From: Candidatus Pacearchaeota archaeon
GTDB lineage: Archaea > Nanobdellota > Nanobdellia > Pacearchaeales > GW2011-AR1
Assembly: GCA_026395775.1 (NCBI GenBank)
Contig: JAPLYA010000067.1
Coordinates: forward strand, 1-6,054
Reading direction: 5' to 3'
Length of the DNA: 6,054 nucleotides
In this document: positions 5,864 through 6,054 of the stretch, one piece after another
Layout: every line of letters starts with the position of its first letter
Numbering within the stretch: the first letter of the stretch is position 1
Notes under the pieces: model-generated
The model's database searches: none
The model's input: only the letters and a program-made list of their open reading frames with translations
Told to the model about the DNA's origin: nothing
Program-made: the position numbers and the translations under genes

Positions 5864-6054
5864 TTTGTTTGTCTATGCCATTTTCCATCCTGCTTGTTCT
5901 CGCACAACATCTCCAGATAAGATTTAGATTCGATTTTGTAATCTCCTAATCCTAGAAGTAAAATTGTCTTTTCTATATTCTCGGTTTTTCCCTCTATCTC
6001 AATATAAAACCTCTTGTTAAGAATATCGAATGAAACAACACAATCGTTAAATTT
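5860..6054 (-). CDS. CYTH-domain protein (class IV adenylate cyclase/triphosphatase superfamily), 5' end outside window
   Basis: The last 64 residues are visible; the start lies beyond the right edge. The segment FYIEIEGKTENIEKTILLLGLG, spread over about residues 16-37 of the visible part, followed by SKSYLEMLCE (44-53), is the characteristic end of a CYTH domain. There, an ExE pair on a late strand contributes to the acidic tunnel and a conserved SY-hxxLL helix follows. Superfamily members hydrolyse triphosphates such as thiamine triphosphate, RNA 5'-triphosphate ends or inorganic triphosphate, or act as CyaB-type adenylate cyclases; the missing N-terminal ExExK would be needed to say more. 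Its TAA (5862-5860) overlaps the presumed start of the kinase gene, so the two are probably co-translated. It is the most upstream visible gene of the operon. Confidence 0.82.
   Translation of the reverse strand, partial: KFNDCVVSFDILNKRFYIEIEGKTENIEKTILLLGLGDYKIESKSYLEMLCENKQDGKWHRQTK

Larger units (their letters stand above)
3773..6054 (-). other. Overlapping four-gene operon: CYTH, kinase, nucleotidyltransferase, methyltransferase
   Basis: Every junction overlaps: CYTH/kinase by 1-4 nt depending on the start, kinase/nucleotidyltransferase by 23 bp, nucleotidyltransferase/methyltransferase by 4 nt (ATGA). No room is left for internal promoters outside coding sequence, so co-transcription is very likely. 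The operon promoter lies to the right of the window. All four predicted activities act on nucleotides, phosphates or methyl groups, suggesting one pathway; which one is not shown by the sequence. Confidence 0.75.

Noticed and set aside
5626..5927. Two plus-strand open frames (5626-5814 and 5658-5927)
   Set aside because: They are shadows of the minus-strand kinase and CYTH genes. The minus strand here encodes Walker A and other conserved motifs.
1..6054. CRISPR array or toxin-antitoxin/defence module
   Set aside because: No regularly spaced repeats are present. The nucleotidyltransferase is a long COG1665-like protein, not a short MNT-type antitoxin, and no HEPN partner is seen.

Overview
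The window looks like a piece of an AT-rich archaeal chromosome, probably from a small-genome DPANN-type lineage (Woesearchaeota/Pacearchaeota-like). That placement is inferred from gene content and promoter form, not from a database comparison. Four or five start codons sit about 25 bp downstream of a TTTAAATA- or TTTATAAA-like box with no Shine-Dalgarno sequence. This is the usual archaeal arrangement of a TATA box followed by a leaderless mRNA. The protein families also fit archaea: an archaeal-style SerRS, a cis-prenyltransferase, a COG1665-type nucleotidyltransferase, a 2-phosphoglycerate-kinase-like P-loop protein and a CYTH protein.

Left half (1-3786). Positions 1-222 hold no convincing gene but contain two perfect 8-bp-stem hairpins (45-66 and 103-122). 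Next comes a small membrane-anchored protein of unknown function (minus strand, 223-666). It is divergent from seryl-tRNA synthetase (719-1990, plus), and the two share one palindromic TTTAAA box lying exactly midway between their start codons. serS converges, with a 4-nt stop overlap, on a 77-codon hypothetical gene (1987-2220, minus). That gene has its own TATA box and an operator-like palindrome. The cis-prenyltransferase gene uppS (2331-3023, plus) diverges from it, and a calcineurin-like phosphoesterase (3187-3786, plus) follows with its own promoter. These look like separately transcribed housekeeping and accessory genes: tRNA charging, lipid-carrier synthesis for glycan assembly, and a phosphoesterase.

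Right half (3773-6054, all minus strand). Four genes overlap end to end and form a tight, probably translationally coupled operon whose promoter and first gene lie partly beyond the right edge. In transcription order they are: a CYTH-domain protein (C-terminal 64 residues visible, 6054-5860), a 2-phosphoglycerate-kinase-like P-loop kinase (about 5863-5228), a COG1665-like Pol-beta-type nucleotidyltransferase (5250-4387) and a class I SAM methyltransferase (4390-3773). The kinase reading frame has no ATG, GTG or TTG before its Walker A motif, so start-codon-based gene finders miss it. It either starts at an ATA (or CTG) overlapping the CYTH stop codon, or is reached by a -1 frameshift, or carries a sequence error.

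The combination of CYTH/triphosphate-tunnel fold, kinase, nucleotidyltransferase and methyltransferase is the most intriguing item here. It resembles a toolkit for modifying a nucleotide or an RNA 5' end, but the substrate cannot be read from the sequence.
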